A stretch of DNA of 6,252 nucleotides, taken from contig CAZOIA010000275.1 of NCBI GenBank assembly GCA_964579675.1, positions 1 through 6,252 on the forward strand, in the 5' to 3' direction. Every line of letters starts with the position of its first letter. Position 1 is the stretch's first letter. Origin of the DNA: CAZOIA01 sp964579675. Lineage in GTDB: Bacteria > Planctomycetota > Phycisphaerae > UBA1845 > PWPN01. Under the pieces are notes generated by a model. That model was not told the DNA's origin. It made no database searches and saw only the letters and a list, made by a program, of their open reading frames with translations. The position numbers and the translations under genes are program-made. Below, one piece after another: positions 5,767 to 6,252 of this stretch.

Positions 5767-6252
5767 TCAGTAATCTATCCTCACCGACTCCCACGGCAAA
5801 TGCCGGAACAGTTCGTGCGCCCACGAGAGCGAGAAAGGCCGCTCCGTTTCGCCATTGACCTGCGGCAATGCCCAGAAAACGCTGATCAACGACACGGAGA
5901 TCAGGGCCATACAAAGCAGACGTCCCAACCGGATGCGGGCGAGGAGTTCCACGCCGGCGGGCAGCATCAACAGCCACAGCGGGATCAGCCAGAACAGCCA
6001 CCGGAAGCCCTGACATCCGCCCCCGTAGTTGTGCGTCTCGAGCGTTAGGCCCGCCGCGACCGCCGCGAAGACGAGCAGGACGAACGTCGCCAGCATCGGC
6101 CGGGCCCGGTCGTCCCGGCGGAACCAGTGGGCGAAGATCCCGAGGAGGGAGACGAGGAAAACCGGGGTCAGCAGGAAGAAGCCGTGATGCCCGATCAGCA
6201 TGTTCATCAGATAGATCGGGTGGGGTTCGTCCAAGGCGTCCATGCCGTCGGG
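5767..6252 (-). CDS. C-terminal part of an integral membrane protein, possibly GT-C/GT39-like (partial at right edge)
   Basis: The frame is open to the window edge (codons for P-D-G precede the first visible Met at 6243), so this is the 3' end of a longer gene; the Met at 6243 is probably internal. Counting from that Met, four hydrophobic helices are visible at about 21-39, 50-68, 81-102 and 108-126. Between the second and third is HNYGGG (71-76) followed by GFRWLFWLIPLWLL. From memory, that loop-helix pattern occurs in large planctomycete membrane proteins annotated as GT39-like or hypothetical; with the N-terminal catalytic part missing I cannot confirm transferase function. The tail SWAHELFRHLPWESVRIDY is soluble and ends with TGA at 5769-5767. 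The following phosphatase GTG starts one base later, implying translational coupling. Confidence 0.82.
   Translation of the reverse strand, partial: PDGMDALDEPHPIYLMNMLIGHHGFFLLTPVFLVSLLGIFAHWFRRDDRARPMLATFVLLVFAAVAAGLTLETHNYGGGCQGFRWLFWLIPLWLLMLPAGVELLARIRLGRLLCMALISVSLISVFWALPQVNGETERPFSLSWAHELFRHLPWESVRIDY

Overview
This 6.25-kb, GC-rich window holds four protein genes: one membrane-protein fragment running off the right edge, one inositol-monophosphatase-family gene, one TMTC-like membrane protein and one large exported WbsX/GH99-like protein. Several kinds of intergenic repeat lie between them. The gene content (an exported WbsX-like protein with N-terminal beta modules, a bacterial TMTC/DUF1736 homologue, a GT-C-like membrane protein) and the repeat types (octamers in a CACYTTCG pattern, a GGAGACACAGAGACACGGAG-type tract, a CGCGGGC-TTCA-GCCCGCG hairpin) suggest a Planctomycetota or related PVC-group genome, probably environmental. 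That placement is inferred from general knowledge of such genomes, not from a search.

Layout, left to right. Positions 1-40 are one end of a repeat that recurs at 4897-4936. Positions 36-2387 (minus) encode a 783-residue putative secreted protein with two tandem beta-rich modules, an Ig-like segment and a C-terminal GH99-like domain that keeps the glutamate pair of the NEWxEG motif. A 552-bp divergent intergenic region (2388-2939) carries the ribosome binding site of that gene, a hairpin and an octamer array. Positions 2940-4607 (plus) encode a polytopic TMTC/DUF1736-type protein with a short TPR-like tail. The 339-bp convergent intergenic region (4608-4946) contains a repeat tract that spills into the preceding gene, a segment with interleaved inverted repeats, and a roughly 112-bp element with imperfect terminal inverted repeats around a central hairpin. 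Positions 4947-5765 (minus) encode an inositol-monophosphatase-family enzyme, separated by one base from the membrane-protein fragment at 5767-6252 (minus), so those two are probably co-transcribed.

Three of the four genes suggest carbohydrate or glycoconjugate work: a predicted extracytoplasmic glycan-active enzyme, a possible lipid-linked sugar transferase, and a possible GT-C-like membrane protein. The phosphatase could act on a sugar phosphate, but this family is broad. I see no defence system, CRISPR array, transposase or RNA gene. The most unusual structure is the palindromic element at 4827-4938: one end of it recurs at the left edge, so both minus-strand genes that finish inside the window end at the same sequence, and one of them takes its stop codon from it.
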